From: Texcoconibacillus texcoconensis
GTDB lineage: Bacteria > Bacillota > Bacilli > Bacillales > Salisediminibacteriaceae
DNA: 64,000 nt
NCBI RefSeq assembly: GCF_014202575.1
Contig: NZ_JACHHB010000002.1
Location: 62,001-126,000 of the forward strand
Direction of reading: 5' to 3'
Of this stretch, positions 52,945 to 62,169 are shown in pieces. How positions within the stretch are numbered: the stretch's first letter is position 1; each line of letters begins with the position of its first letter. The position numbers and the translations under genes are program-made. A model generated the notes under the pieces. It did not search any database, was not told the DNA's origin, and was given only the letters and a program-made list of their open reading frames with translations.

Positions 52945-53334
52945 ATGCAAAAGCGAGGCATTTTGAATCGAGACATCGCGTCCATTTTAGCCAAATTAGG
53001 TCATACAGACCAAATTGCCATAGCAGATTGCGGATTACCAATTCCTGATCATGTTTTATGTATCGATCTCAGTTTAGAACAAGGTACCCCTTCTTTTATC
53101 GATGTATTTCACACCTTGTTAGATGAAATGGAAGTCGAGCAATTATACCTTGCAGAAGAAATGTTGACGCACAACAATTCAACATACCTTGAAATGACCA
53201 AACAAAACATACCGATTGAAAAAATAAGCCACGATTTATTGAAAGAGAAAACCAAACAAGTGAAAGCAATTATTCGTACAGGTGAAAATACACCCTTTGC
53301 TAATATCATTTTGCAAGCCGGTGTCATCTTCTAA
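52945..53334 (+). CDS. rbsD: D-ribose pyranase
   Basis: A 129-aa protein interconverting pyranose and furanose forms of ribose. Typical MQKRGILNRDIASILAKLGHTD start with the conserved His, and IADCGLPIPD. It begins 15 bp after rbsK with AGAAGGAG. Confidence 0.95.
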   Translation: MQKRGILNRDIASILAKLGHTDQIAIADCGLPIPDHVLCIDLSLEQGTPSFIDVFHTLLDEMEVEQLYLAEEMLTHNNSTYLEMTKQNIPIEKISHDLLKEKTKQVKAIIRTGENTPFANIILQAGVIF

Positions 53335-53360
53335 TCTCTGAAAAAAGAGAGGTTTTCAAT

Positions 53361-54869
53361 ATGATCGAAATGAGTGGTATTGATAAATCCTTTGGTAACG
53401 TGCAAGTTTTAAAGGAAGTTCAATTTTCAATACAACCGGGGGAAATTCATGCCTTAATGGGAGAAAACGGCGCCGGTAAATCCACGCTAATTAAAATTCT
53501 AACGGGCATTCATAAGAAAGACGCTGGACAAATCAAAGTAAACGATCATGAAGTCGCTTATAAAAACCCCCAAGAAGCTGAACAAGACGGGATTGCAGTC
53601 ATCCACCAAGAACTGAACATCCTTCCTGAACTGTCTGTAGCAGAAAACTTTTATCTTGGAAAAGAATTGACCGTCGGCAAAGCAGGGTGGCTTAACACAA
53701 AAGAAATGAACCGGCGCACTGCAGAAGTGATGAGCCATTTAGGGTTAAATGTCAAACCGACTACAAGAGCAGGGTCACTTTCCGTCGGACAACAACAAAT
53801 TATCGAAATCGCCAAAGCTTTAGAAACCAATGCTGATTGTATTATTATGGATGAGCCAACAGCCGCTTTAACTGATAGAGAAATCGACACTTTGTTTGAA
53901 ATCATTCGAGAATTACAGCAGCAAGGTGTTGCATTTGTATATATCTCTCATCGTATGGAAGAAATTTTTTCGATTTGCGATCGCATCACTGTGTTGCGTG
54001 ACGGGAATTACGTAGGGACAAAAAAGTCATCTGAATCAAACATTGATGAAATTATCCAAATGATGGTGGGCCGAGAACTAGGAGATCAATTTCCTGAATT
54101 AACTTCTAGCCCCGGTGAAGAAAAACTAACGGTCAAAGGGTTAACAAAGCGACCATTCTTTGAAGACGTCTCCTTTTCTGTACGTGAAGGCGAAATTTTT
54201 GGTATTGCGGGATTAATGGGGGCTGGCCGTTCTGAAGTGGTAGAAACGTTGTTTGGTTATCGTAAAAAAGATGAAGGCGACATTTATTTGGACGGTCAGC
54301 TCGTTAACTTGAAATCACCGACAGAATCCATGTACCACAAAATTGGAATGATTTCAGAAGACCGTAAAACCAAAGGGTTGATTGTTGACTTTTCCATCAA
54401 AGATAACTTGAACCTTACCAATTTAGATGAAATATCCACATCCACTTGGATTTCTTCGCAAAAAGAATTAGCTCTTTATGAAACATTAATCAAAAAGCTG
54501 GATGTGAAAACATCTGGACCCAATCAAGCAGCGAAGTCATTAAGTGGAGGAAATCAACAAAAAGTGGTGATTGCTAAATGGATTTACCAACAACCAAAAA
54601 TACTTATTCTTGATGAACCAACTAGAGGTGTGGATGTTGGTGCTAAAAAAGAAATCTATCAAATTATGAATGAATTAGCGAAGGAAGGCGTTACGATTAT
54701 CATGATTTCCTCAGAATTACCTGAAGTTATCGGATTGAGTTCAAGAGTTGGTGTCATGTTCGAAGGAAAAATGATGACAATTCTTGAACGTTCTGAACTT
54801 ACAGAAGAACGGATCATGCACTATGCGATGGGAGGGGAGACAATTGGGAAACAACAAGCAAATGTCTAA
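53361..54869 (+). CDS. rbsA: Ribose ABC transporter ATPase RbsA
   Basis: A 502-aa double ATPase. First half: Walker A GENGAGKSTL, signature LSVGQQQ, Walker B CIIMDEPT. Second half: degenerate Walker A (GLMGAGRSE), signature LSGGNQQ and ILILDEPTRGVDVG, the usual asymmetry of sugar transporters of this type. Ends overlapping rbsC by 26 bp. Confidence 0.95.
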   Translation: MIEMSGIDKSFGNVQVLKEVQFSIQPGEIHALMGENGAGKSTLIKILTGIHKKDAGQIKVNDHEVAYKNPQEAEQDGIAVIHQELNILPELSVAENFYLGKELTVGKAGWLNTKEMNRRTAEVMSHLGLNVKPTTRAGSLSVGQQQIIEIAKALETNADCIIMDEPTAALTDREIDTLFEIIRELQQQGVAFVYISHRMEEIFSICDRITVLRDGNYVGTKKSSESNIDEIIQMMVGRELGDQFPELTSSPGEEKLTVKGLTKRPFFEDVSFSVREGEIFGIAGLMGAGRSEVVETLFGYRKKDEGDIYLDGQLVNLKSPTESMYHKIGMISEDRKTKGLIVDFSIKDNLNLTNLDEISTSTWISSQKELALYETLIKKLDVKTSGPNQAAKSLSGGNQQKVVIAKWIYQQPKILILDEPTRGVDVGAKKEIYQIMNELAKEGVTIIMISSELPEVIGLSSRVGVMFEGKMMTILERSELTEERIMHYAMGGETIGKQQANV

Positions 54870-55788
54870 CGTTTTATTCAAGCTAGGTCCATTTATCGGG
54901 TTGTTATTAATCATGATCATTATCACCCTCATCAACCCTAGCTTTCTATCATTAACGAACTTATTGAATTTATTACGACAAGTATCGATTAATGCGTTGA
55001 TTGCCTTCGGTATGACCTTTGTCATTTTAACAGGAGGGATCGATTTATCCGTTGGCTCAACGTTAGCCCTCTCTTCTGCTGTTGGTGCATCACTAATGGC
55101 GTCTGGCGTCGATCCGGTTTTAGCCGTGCTCATTGGGCTTCTTACTGGCGCAATTCTAGGTGCGATGAACGGTGTGTTTATCGCGAAAGGGAAAGTTGCC
55201 CCTTTTATTGCAACGCTTGCCACAATGACGATTTACCGTGGCTTGACATTATTATTAACCGATGGGCGCCCTGTATCTGGGCTTGGAGATTCAGCTGCGT
55301 TCGAATTATTTGGTAGAGGATATCTTTTAGGACTTCCTGTTCCAGCGATTACGATGATGATCGCTTTCGTCATTTTATATTTGATATTGAAAAAGACGAC
55401 ATTTGGTCGACGTGTTTACGCTGTAGGCGGTAATGAAGAAGTTGCATTATTATCTGGAATCAAAGTCGATCGGATCAAAATTTATGTTTACTCATTAACC
55501 GGTTTTCTTGCTGCTTTGGCTGGGATGATCTTAACATCCCGATTAAACTCTGCTCAGCCTACTGCAGGTCAAATGTATGAACTTGATGCCATTGCAGCAG
55601 TCGTCATTGGTGGAACGAGTTTAACTGGTGGTCGAGGTTGGATCGTCGGCACTTTAATCGGTGCCTTGATCATAGGTACTTTGAACAATGGACTCAATTT
55701 ATTAGGCGTCAGTTCATTTGTTCAGCAAGTCGTTAAAGGTAGTGTGATTTTGTTAGCGGTACTTATAGACCGCAAAAAAAATGCGTAA
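54844..55788 (+). CDS. rbsC: Ribose ABC transporter permease RbsC
   Basis: A 314-aa permease with about ten helices and the conserved GMTFVILTGGIDLSVGS (about residue 55) and YAVGGNEEVALLSGIKV. TTG at 54844 follows GGAGGGGAG and fits translation coupled to rbsA; an ATG six codons later is the alternative. Confidence 0.93.
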   Translation: MGNNKQMSNVLFKLGPFIGLLLIMIIITLINPSFLSLTNLLNLLRQVSINALIAFGMTFVILTGGIDLSVGSTLALSSAVGASLMASGVDPVLAVLIGLLTGAILGAMNGVFIAKGKVAPFIATLATMTIYRGLTLLLTDGRPVSGLGDSAAFELFGRGYLLGLPVPAITMMIAFVILYLILKKTTFGRRVYAVGGNEEVALLSGIKVDRIKIYVYSLTGFLAALAGMILTSRLNSAQPTAGQMYELDAIAAVVIGGTSLTGGRGWIVGTLIGALIIGTLNNGLNLLGVSSFVQQVVKGSVILLAVLIDRKKNA

Positions 55789-55804
55789 AAAGGGGAGAGA
55801 GAAA

Positions 55805-56758
55805 ATGAAAAAAATTTGGTTAGGTACTGTTTTGATGATGGCGGGCTCAATTGCCATGGCTTGTTCAACAGAATCACCGGTCGATCAAGAGGAGGACACT
55901 GAACCTGCAGAAGGAAATGGTGACACTGAAGCTGTAGAAGAAGATGGTGACTACACAATCGGTTTCTCAATCTCAACACTGAATAATCCATTTTTCGTAT
56001 CGCTGGAAGAAAGTGCTGCAGAGCACGCTGAAGAGTTAGGTGTCGATTTAGTCACAGTTGACGCTCAAGATGACTCTGCAACGCAAGCAAACGATGTTGA
56101 AGACCTTATGCAACAAGGGATTGACCTGTTGCTTATTAACCCTACTGATTCAGATGCTGTTGTTGGTGCGATCGAATTAGCAAATAGCGAAGATATTCCA
56201 GTTGTTACTGTCGACCGTGGTGCAGAAGGCGGCGAGGTCGTTTCTCACATTGCTTCTGATAACGTAGAAGGTGGAGAAATGGCTGGAGAATTATTGGTCG
56301 ACCTTGTCGGTGAAGGTGCTGAAGTCTCCGAAATTGAAGGGATTCCTGGTTCATCGGCAGCAAGAGAACGCGGAGAAGGTTTTAACAACATTGCTGAAGA
56401 TCAATTAGATGTGGTCACCTCTCAGCCTGCTGATTTCGATCGTGCTGAAGGACTATCCGTTATGGAAAATATCCTACAAGGTAACCCTGATATCGAAGGC
56501 GTTTTTGCTCATAACGATGAAATGGCTTTAGGTGCTTTAGAAGCTGCAGAAGCTAGTGGCCATGATGACCTGACAATCATTGGGTTTGATGCTACAGACG
56601 ACGCTTTAGAAGCCGTTGAAGAAGGTCGATTAGCCGGAACAGTTGCACAACAACCTGATTTAATTGGCCAAGAAGCTGTTAGTGCTGGGTTAGATATTTT
56701 AGAAGGTGAATCAGCAGAAGACTTCATTCCAGTTGAACTTGAACTCGTAACAGAATAA
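55805..56758 (+). CDS. rbsB: Ribose-binding lipoprotein RbsB
   Basis: A 317-aa extracellular binding lipoprotein. Signal peptide ends in AMACS (acylated Cys about residue 20), followed by a strongly acidic Glu/Asp-rich linker and the type I binding fold (IGFSISTLNNPFF..., VTVDRGAEGG, GFDATDDALEAV). The acid excess suits life in salty medium. ATG at 55805 with AGGGGAG; an eight-codon extension is not supported. Last gene of the operon. Confidence 0.95.
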   Translation: MKKIWLGTVLMMAGSIAMACSTESPVDQEEDTEPAEGNGDTEAVEEDGDYTIGFSISTLNNPFFVSLEESAAEHAEELGVDLVTVDAQDDSATQANDVEDLMQQGIDLLLINPTDSDAVVGAIELANSEDIPVVTVDRGAEGGEVVSHIASDNVEGGEMAGELLVDLVGEGAEVSEIEGIPGSSAARERGEGFNNIAEDQLDVVTSQPADFDRAEGLSVMENILQGNPDIEGVFAHNDEMALGALEAAEASGHDDLTIIGFDATDDALEAVEEGRLAGTVAQQPDLIGQEAVSAGLDILEGESAEDFIPVELELVTE

Positions 56759-56769
56759 AGCACAAACAA

Positions 56770-56803
56770 CAGGCTCGAGATCTATTCTCGAGCCGTTTTT
56801 TGT
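56770..56803 (+). terminator. Terminator of the rbs operon
   Basis: Perfect 9-bp arms GGCTCGAGA/TCTCGAGCC followed by G and six T. Confidence 0.9.
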
Positions 56804-56880
56804 ATAATCTCATAAGACAAAGCAGCAAATGCATACACATCACGTGAAAAACATTCGATTTGAAACACGAAAGGAGCATT

Positions 56881-57228
56881 ATGAACAGACCCTATTTAAC
56901 GACGAAAAGTCTACACCCTGAAAACCAAGAAACACCGATTCGATTTTTACGTACAGTTTTCGTTCCGGATCACTTATTTTACAGGCGTAATCATTTTTCG
57001 TACCCAACTTTTTCGTCTTCCTTCTTCTGGCTGCCGATCGGAGGGACGGTTGAGCACCCTCAACTTCTTTCATTTCAAGAAATCAACGCACTGCCTGTAA
57101 AATCGCTAAAGGGTGTTTTAGAGTGTGGCGTCTGATTCGTGGGGCGTATTCAGCCCAAAGAGGCGACGTGGAACCGAAAAGGGTATGGCTACAATGCGCG
57201 GCATGAAGTGAACGTGAAGGTGGAGTGA
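56881..57228 (+). pseudogene. Sulfite-oxidase-family (molybdopterin) pseudogene with a large internal deletion
   Basis: A good ribosome binding site (AAAGGAG) and ATG lead into about 84 residues of the family's N-terminus: PENQETPIRFLR, FYRRNHFSYP and LKGVLEC, the last being the start of the LEC cofactor-cysteine motif. A stop follows directly (57133-57135). In the same frame the sequence resumes as WNRKGYGYNARHEVNVKVE, the extreme C-terminus of the same family. About 250 central residues, with most of the cofactor site, are gone. It cannot be functional as a sulfite oxidase. Confidence 0.8.
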
Positions 57229-57401
57229 TTGGAAACGAAATCCCGTTTATAACATAAGCAACTTTGCTACCTTATCAAAACCGTTAACCGCGAGGGAAGT
57301 TATTCAACATGTCAGATGTCGAATGGGTATACAATAAAAACTTTCTATAGGGACTGTTTCAACATCGGGAAGATTGAGGTCGATTTGAACTTAGGGTAAG
57401 C

Positions 57402-57659
57402 TTAGCTGCTCTCAGCAGTACCTGTTTTCATATTAGAGGCAGAGGTTTCATCATCACCTTGCGCTAGGTGCTTTCTATTTTTCAATTCCTCTATGATATA
57501 GACCATCTCTAGCTTCACCTCTGATGCTTTTTCAAACTCAAAGGCACTTCTAGCAAATTGTAATTCATCACGTAAGTTGTCGTACCTTGCCCTTAAATCT
57601 TCCGTCGTCCGGACAGGTAAATTTAACATTTCTTTTAAGTTAGGTTCTACTTTATACAA
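57402..57659 (-). CDS. Small protein with a UVR-like motif (85 aa)
   Basis: The central part (LRDELQFARSAFEFEKASEVKLEM) reads as a UVR motif, the helical hairpin found in UvrB, UvrC and McsA. The rest is short and unstructured. TTG at 57659 has good spacing to AGGAG; a GTG at 57668 overlaps it. It follows the 68-aa zinc-type protein in a two-gene unit under a c-di-GMP riboswitch. Function unknown. Confidence 0.65.
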   Translation of the reverse strand: MYKVEPNLKEMLNLPVRTTEDLRARYDNLRDELQFARSAFEFEKASEVKLEMVYIIEELKNRKHLAQGDDETSASNMKTGTAESS

Positions 57660-57678
57660 GGCTTTCACTCCTATTTAT

Positions 57679-57885
57679 TTACCCTTTTTCTTGATTCCAA
57701 TAAACGCGCACTTCTTTCATATTGAAACTTTCACTGCAACGGCTACAAACAATGAATGGATCATGAATCGGAATTCGATAACAAATTTCTTGGTGGTAAA
57801 ATTTTTTATCACAAACTTTGCAGTTCGGGCGATATACAAGTTTTATCGCTGCGCATTCATAGTAATCTACTTTGATTTTCTTCAT
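57679..57885 (-). CDS. Small Cys-rich, probably zinc-binding protein (68 aa)
   Basis: CKVC, a middle Cys and CSRC suggest a zinc site; the chain is basic at the start (MKKIKVDYYE). No family recognised. With the next gene's UVR motif it resembles a split McsA, but this is only an analogy. First gene after the riboswitch; SD GGGAG. Confidence 0.65.
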   Translation of the reverse strand: MKKIKVDYYECAAIKLVYRPNCKVCDKKFYHQEICYRIPIHDPFIVCSRCSESFNMKEVRVYWNQEKG

Positions 57886-57915
57886 TCTTCTCCCTCATAA
57901 CCTTAAGAAATTTCA

Positions 57916-57946
57916 GAAAAAAACACACCCCAAAACAGGATGTGTT
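57916..57946 (-). terminator. Expression-platform terminator of the c-di-GMP riboswitch
   Basis: On the minus strand ACACATCC pairs with GGGTGTGT (57938-57945 with 57923-57930), with one mismatch, followed by seven T. It sits directly between aptamer and first gene. Confidence 0.75.
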
Positions 57947-57950
57947 AGTA

Positions 57951-58042
57951 CGCGATCCTGAACGGTAACTGGCTGGCATTGCATCCCTCGCTTTAGCCCC
58001 TATAGCTTTGCGCCACTACATTTCTATAGCTTTGCCTTTTTC
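57951..58042 (-). promoter_or_regulatory. Cyclic di-GMP-I (GEMM-I) riboswitch
   Basis: Read on the minus strand the class hallmarks appear in order: GGCAAAGC, a helix capped by a GAAA tetraloop (CTATA-GAAA-TGTAG), GCGCAAAGCTATAGGGGCTAA, ATGCCAGCCAG and TTACCG. This is the conserved c-di-GMP-I aptamer. A terminator follows, so ligand probably controls readthrough into the two small genes. Confidence 0.92.
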
Positions 58043-58079
58043 ATTTCATAAACTTTTTATATAAAAACATTTTTTTATT

Positions 58080-58106
58080 ATATCGGTTCAGTCTGAAGTG
58101 AAGTTA
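58080..58106 (-). promoter_or_regulatory. SigD-like (motility sigma factor) promoter of the riboswitch operon
   Basis: On the minus strand TAAC (58106-58103) and ACCGATAT (58087-58080) are 15 bp apart, against TAAA-N15-GCCGATAT for SigD. Two mismatches. It would start transcription about 30 nt before the aptamer. Confidence 0.55.
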
Positions 58107-58231
58107 AGGGTATCAGTGAATTTTTTTATACTTTATAGCGTTATGATAAACTACCAAAATTTGGTGATACGCGTTGAATGAATTTCATAATAGATGATGT
58201 AAAGATCATTTCCGAACATGGATTGTGATTT

Positions 58232-58352
58232 TCACTGCAGGCGGACGCTTTCCCAAGGGCTTGTCTTCAGCTAAATTCAGCTCCACAAACCGTTGCTGAA
58301 TTGGATCTTCAGACTGCGCTTATCCTTTGTCGCCGCCTTTCGTTTCAATCAG
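58232..58352. repeat. About 120-bp structured intergenic element, copy 2
   Basis: Shares the blocks listed for 25763-25886. Its tip stem is AATTCAGC/GCTGAATT, and the outer stem GGCGG/CCGCC, each different from copy 1 but still paired. Confidence 0.85.
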
Positions 58353-58470
58353 TTTCAAAACGAACGTTGACCTTCGTGATAATTGATTAAATTCGTGATG
58401 TTTGTTAAAACCCTTCATTATGAAATTGGTTCGTGTTGATAAATAAATATCCTCTATAGTTTTCTAATTA

Positions 58471-58500
58471 TTGAAACTAAACTTTATTTTTCGACATAAT
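58471..58500 (+). promoter_or_regulatory. SigA promoter of the second chemoreceptor
   Basis: TTGAAA (58471-58476) and CATAAT (58495-58500) with 18-bp spacing. This shows that the open frame upstream of 58549 is promoter, not coding. Confidence 0.55.
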
Positions 58501-58548
58501 ATGATAAGATTATCAAGTGCTTTGCCAATAGAACTAAGGGGGATAAAA

Positions 58549-60558
58549 ATGTTCCGAAAAATTAGAACAAAAATGATTATATCTTTTACCGTACTTATTT
58601 TGCTCATTTTAATTTCAATTTCTAGTATTTCCTTCTTTTTAACAAAAAACGCTATTGAAGAAAATGCTCAAGAACAAGCCAATGCAACAGTTCAGGAAAT
58701 GGAGACGGTTACCAATTTGTACTTAGACCAATTCAAACAAAATATAGATAGGTACAGTAGCAATGATTTAATTATCGAACTTTTAAAAGACGAAAATTTA
58801 ACGACTTTTGAGGATCCCTCTGATCTAGCATCAATCATAGAAAATGACTTTGAGAAATATTTGCAATCTTATCCGAATGTGACACTTTCTTATATCGCTT
58901 CTGCGGACCAAACGATGTACACAGTTCCTAGTGTAGATTTATCTTCCGATTTCGACCCGACAACTCGTCCGTGGTACGAAGAAGCGACTGATAATCCTGA
59001 TGAAGTGATTTTTACTGAGCCCTATATTGACGAAACAACTGAGGAATATGTTTTAACCATCTCAAAAGCGATTAATGATCCCGAAACTGACGAGCTATTG
59101 GGTGTTGTCGCCAATGACTTAAGCTTAGAATCTCTTGAGAATATTATTAGTGAAACCATCGTTGGTTATGAAGGGTATCCTTTTTTACTTGATCATCAAG
59201 GGATGGCATTGGTTCATCCAACTGAAAGAGGAAACAACTTAATAGAACAAGATTTTATCGAATCGATCTATGAAACCGAAGATCAAGGATATTTTGGTTA
59301 TACATACGACGGTGATGATCATTTTCTAGCATATGAAACCATCGACGAAACAGGTTGGAAAGTCGGAACCGTTTATTTAGAGGAACATTTACTTGAAGAG
59401 GCTAACCAATTGCTAAACATTACGGTCATTATATCTATAATTGGGCTTATCATTGCATTAATCTTTGTATACTTCTTGTCTCAAAGTATGACAAAACCTT
59501 TAACCCGGTTAAAAGACGAAGTAAATAAAGTTGCTGACGGTGATTTGACCGTTCACGTTCAATCTCACTCTAAAGATGAAATTGGCGAGCTTGCCACCCA
59601 TTTTAATGAAATGGTCAATAATATGAAGAAGCTCATTTCTTCTGTTGATGAAGCTATTTCAGACGTTTCGCAAGCATCTGAGAACTTAAGTGCGATGTCA
59701 GAAGAAACAACAGCCTCTGGCGAAGAAGTAGGAAAGGCCATCGCTGAAATTGCTGACGGTGCAAGTCAGCAAGCTTCTGAAATTGAAGAAGCAAACAAAA
59801 AATCGATGACATTATCTCATCAAATTGAGGCCGTAAACGAGAAAAACAACAAAATGAATAACTTATCGAACGAAGCAAATGAATCCAGTCAACAAGGGGT
59901 TACACAAATTGAGACCTTACAGGCGAAAACAAACGAATCTAACGAAGTGATTCAATCAGTAAACAATGTCATGTCTCATTTAGTATCTAAAATGAAAGAA
60001 ATTGAAAGCATTATCGAAACGATCAATAGTATTTCTGAACAAACCAACTTACTAGCATTGAACGCTTCCATTGAAGCTGCTCGAGCGGGTGAACACGGGA
60101 AAGGATTTGCTGTTGTCGCTGATGAAGTTCGAAAATTAGCCGAGCAATCATCAGATGCGACACAACAAGTTCGCCAAACGATCGTAGGTATACAAGAAGA
60201 AACAACGAATGTCCATAAAGAAATGGAACGTTCGACTAAAATTTCAAGTGACCAATTGCAGGTGGCTTTCGACACAGAACAAGTCTTCAATTCAATTAAC
60301 GATGTATTAAATAAAATTGCATTATCTATTGATAATATTAGCTATGAAATCAACAACATGAATCAGTCTAAAGATGATGTTGTTGGATCTTTACAAAACA
60401 TTTCCGCTGTTGCGGAAGAATCGGCAGCCTCAACAGAAGAAATTTCTGCATCATCGGATGAACAAATTAAAGCCATTTCATCGATCTCAAGTTCTGCTGA
60501 ATCTTTGAATGAATCGAGTCATAAATTAAATGAAATGATCAAAGTATTTAAAACCTAA
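58549..60558 (+). CDS. Methyl-accepting chemotaxis protein with amino-acid-type dCache sensor
   Basis: A 669-aa chemoreceptor. Membrane helices at about residues 10-30 and 285-310 enclose a dCache domain containing TTRPWYEEA and FTEPYIDE, close to the R-x-WY...D signature for amino-acid binding. HAMP and a signalling hairpin with [21 protein letters not shown] follow. ATG at 58549 has AAGGGGG. It shares the signalling domain with the receptor at 10470-12509 but differs in the ligand-binding residues. Confidence 0.93.
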   Translation: MFRKIRTKMIISFTVLILLILISISSISFFLTKNAIEENAQEQANATVQEMETVTNLYLDQFKQNIDRYSSNDLIIELLKDENLTTFEDPSDLASIIENDFEKYLQSYPNVTLSYIASADQTMYTVPSVDLSSDFDPTTRPWYEEATDNPDEVIFTEPYIDETTEEYVLTISKAINDPETDELLGVVANDLSLESLENIISETIVGYEGYPFLLDHQGMALVHPTERGNNLIEQDFIESIYETEDQGYFGYTYDGDDHFLAYETIDETGWKVGTVYLEEHLLEEANQLLNITVIISIIGLIIALIFVYFLSQSMTKPLTRLKDEVNKVADGDLTVHVQSHSKDEIGELATHFNEMVNNMKKLISSVDEAISDVSQASENLSAMSEETTASGEEVGKAIAEIADGASQQASEIEEANKKSMTLSHQIEAVNEKNNKMNNLSNEANESSQQGVTQIETLQAKTNESNEVIQSVNNVMSHLVSKMKEIESIIETINSISEQTNLLALNASIEAARAGEHGKGFAVVADEVRKLAEQSSDATQQVRQTIVGIQEETTNVHKEMERSTKISSDQLQVAFDTEQVFNSINDVLNKIALSIDNISYEINNMNQSKDDVVGSLQNISAVAEESAASTEEISASSDEQIKAISSISSSAESLNESSHKLNEMIKVFKT

Positions 60559-60569
60559 ATAGCCAACAG

Positions 60570-60618
60570 AAAACCCCAAATGATGTATAAAAAGGTGAAT
60601 ACATCAATGGGGTTTTCT
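60570..60618 (+). terminator. Terminator of the second chemoreceptor
   Basis: AAAACCCCA/TGGGGTTTT outer arms and a TGATGTAT/ATACATCA inner stem, with T-run. Also usable on the other strand. Confidence 0.85.
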
Positions 60619-60687
60619 TAATTATACTTCGTTTCACCATGATGACACCAAGTTGATTTCGATCAAAACATTTTATAACCACACTCA

Positions 60688-61248
60688 CTATGACAGCTCC
60701 AAAAAGAAAATCAATATTGATAAAAGGATAAACAGCCCCCCGGAAATGTAATCGACCTTGTCTTTAATCAGTCGGATACTGATCAAATTGCCAAACCGTG
60801 AACCAACCCATATAAATAGCAAGCTTGTTGAAAACGCTAAAAAACCTGTAAGTATAATTGGGTAGCCTGTAAGCCCTCCTGAAAACCCAGCGGCAAATGA
60901 ATCAACACCTAGTGCCAAGCCTAAGATGATCGAAGCTTTCCAACCAAATGAAACTTCCTGTTCTCCCTCTTCATGATCACCTTTTTTAAGCCCTTGCCAG
61001 ATGAACCAGCAGCCAATTCCTGCAAAAACAGCTGTCCCAAAATAAATCGGGATGATCCCTGGTAAAAAGCCAGTCGCTTGGGTTCCTATGATAATACCTA
61101 AAGACATCGTCAATCCAGATAACACGGCGATGACCCAAATGACCCGCCACGGAATACGCCCTTTCAAACCTAGAGCGACACCTGCAGCCAAATCATCAAT
61201 ATTTGAAGCGATCGCTAACAAAATAAGCTGCCATAGCAAAGAAATCAC
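60688..61248 (-). CDS. ytaF: MntP/YtaF-type membrane protein
   Basis: A 186-aa protein with six helices in two repeats. Acidic motifs SNIDDLAAGVALG (about residue 15) and GVDSFAAGFSGG (about 115) are those of MntP-type manganese exporters and sporulation protein YtaF. The YtaF subgroup fits best. The start may be GTG 61248 or TTG 61239; AGGGT suits the latter. Confidence 0.85.
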   Translation of the reverse strand: MISLLWQLILLAIASNIDDLAAGVALGLKGRIPWRVIWVIAVLSGLTMSLGIIIGTQATGFLPGIIPIYFGTAVFAGIGCWFIWQGLKKGDHEEGEQEVSFGWKASIILGLALGVDSFAAGFSGGLTGYPIILTGFLAFSTSLLFIWVGSRFGNLISIRLIKDKVDYISGGLFILLSILIFFLELS

Positions 61249-61346
61249 ACCCTAAATCTTCGACTTGTTAAACAATTATTTCAGCGTTCGTGAAACAATA
61301 ACCATTGGACAAATTGAGATTTTATTATCTCCATTTTAACACCTTG

Positions 61347-61402
61347 AAGAGGGACAGTCCCACTTCATCGAATTAAAGTGAAGAAGTGGGACTGTCCCTC
61401 TT
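61347..61402. repeat. Hairpin repeat, GGGACAGTCCC family, copy 2
   Basis: Arms of 20 bp (61347-61366 with 61383-61402) are perfect around a 16-nt loop. The outer GAGGGACAGTCCC part is identical to copies at 12617 and 62111; the inner part differs. Confidence 0.8.
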
Positions 61403-61482
61403 TAATCAAGTGAAGTGTATTTATTTCTTACATTTGGATACTTTAAAAATAAGGAAATCGTTTAATGTAAGGAGGATTTACA

Positions 61483-61953
61483 ATGCCATCAAGACGGCAC
61501 GTGATATTTAATCTAACTATAATAATAATCCCGTGGTTATCAATGATATTTATAGGTAAACGCCATTTCAAAAGATATTTTTTAGCAAGTTCTGTTATAG
61601 GTGTGTTTGAAATCATCAATCATTTCTATGCTCACAAGCAGAATTGGTGGACATTTTATGACAAACCAAAATCATTAATGAAGGATGAGCTCCCCTTTGA
61701 TATCGGTCCTTACATGCCCCTTTCAATGTGGATACTAAAATATTCATACGGAAACTTTAAAAAATTTGCATTACTAAATGCTCTTGTTAATGGAATTTTT
61801 GCGTTTTGTGTCATGCCTTTTCTAAAACTCATTAAAATTGTTCGTTTAAAGCGAATCAATTATTTTCAATTCTTTATTTATATTCACTACAAAGCTTATC
61901 TATTGTATGGCGTACAGTATTTGTTTGAAAAAGTAAAAATGAAGTATCCATAA
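61483..61953 (+). CDS. CBO0543-family membrane protein
   Basis: A 156-aa membrane protein with about four helices, a WWTFYDKP motif and the family-like end NYFQFFIYIHYKAYLLYGVQY. Function is unknown. SD TAAGGAGG and ATG. Single gene; the repeat copy 2 precedes it. Confidence 0.75.
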   Translation: MPSRRHVIFNLTIIIIPWLSMIFIGKRHFKRYFLASSVIGVFEIINHFYAHKQNWWTFYDKPKSLMKDELPFDIGPYMPLSMWILKYSYGNFKKFALLNALVNGIFAFCVMPFLKLIKIVRLKRINYFQFFIYIHYKAYLLYGVQYLFEKVKMKYP

Positions 61954-62169
61954 GAATTGCAGTGTTCCAAAAGCGATTTTATCAAGGAAATATTTCCATT
62001 AATTCACTTTGGGTCATAACACCCTTGACCATTTCCACATTACTAGTTCGAGTATGATTAGAACCATTGATAAAACAGTTCCCCTGAACGAAACGTTCAT
62101 TCAAGGTACCGGGACAGTCCCACTTTCGCACTTTAATTCAAGGAAGTGGGACTGTCCCTCTTTCACGCT
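61954..62169. other. Short intergenic region with hairpin repeat
   Basis: Apart from the GGGACAGTCCC element at 62111-62158, which probably terminates bioY, no gene is seen. Confidence 0.5.
62111..62158. repeat. Hairpin repeat, GGGACAGTCCC family, copy 3
   Basis: Perfect 15-bp arms (62111-62125 with 62144-62158) around an 18-nt loop, 11 bp beyond the bioY stop. Confidence 0.8.

Noticed and set aside
58471-58548. Upstream start for the second chemoreceptor
   Set aside because: The TTG there forms the -35 box of a good promoter, and a strong ribosome binding site precedes the ATG at 58549.
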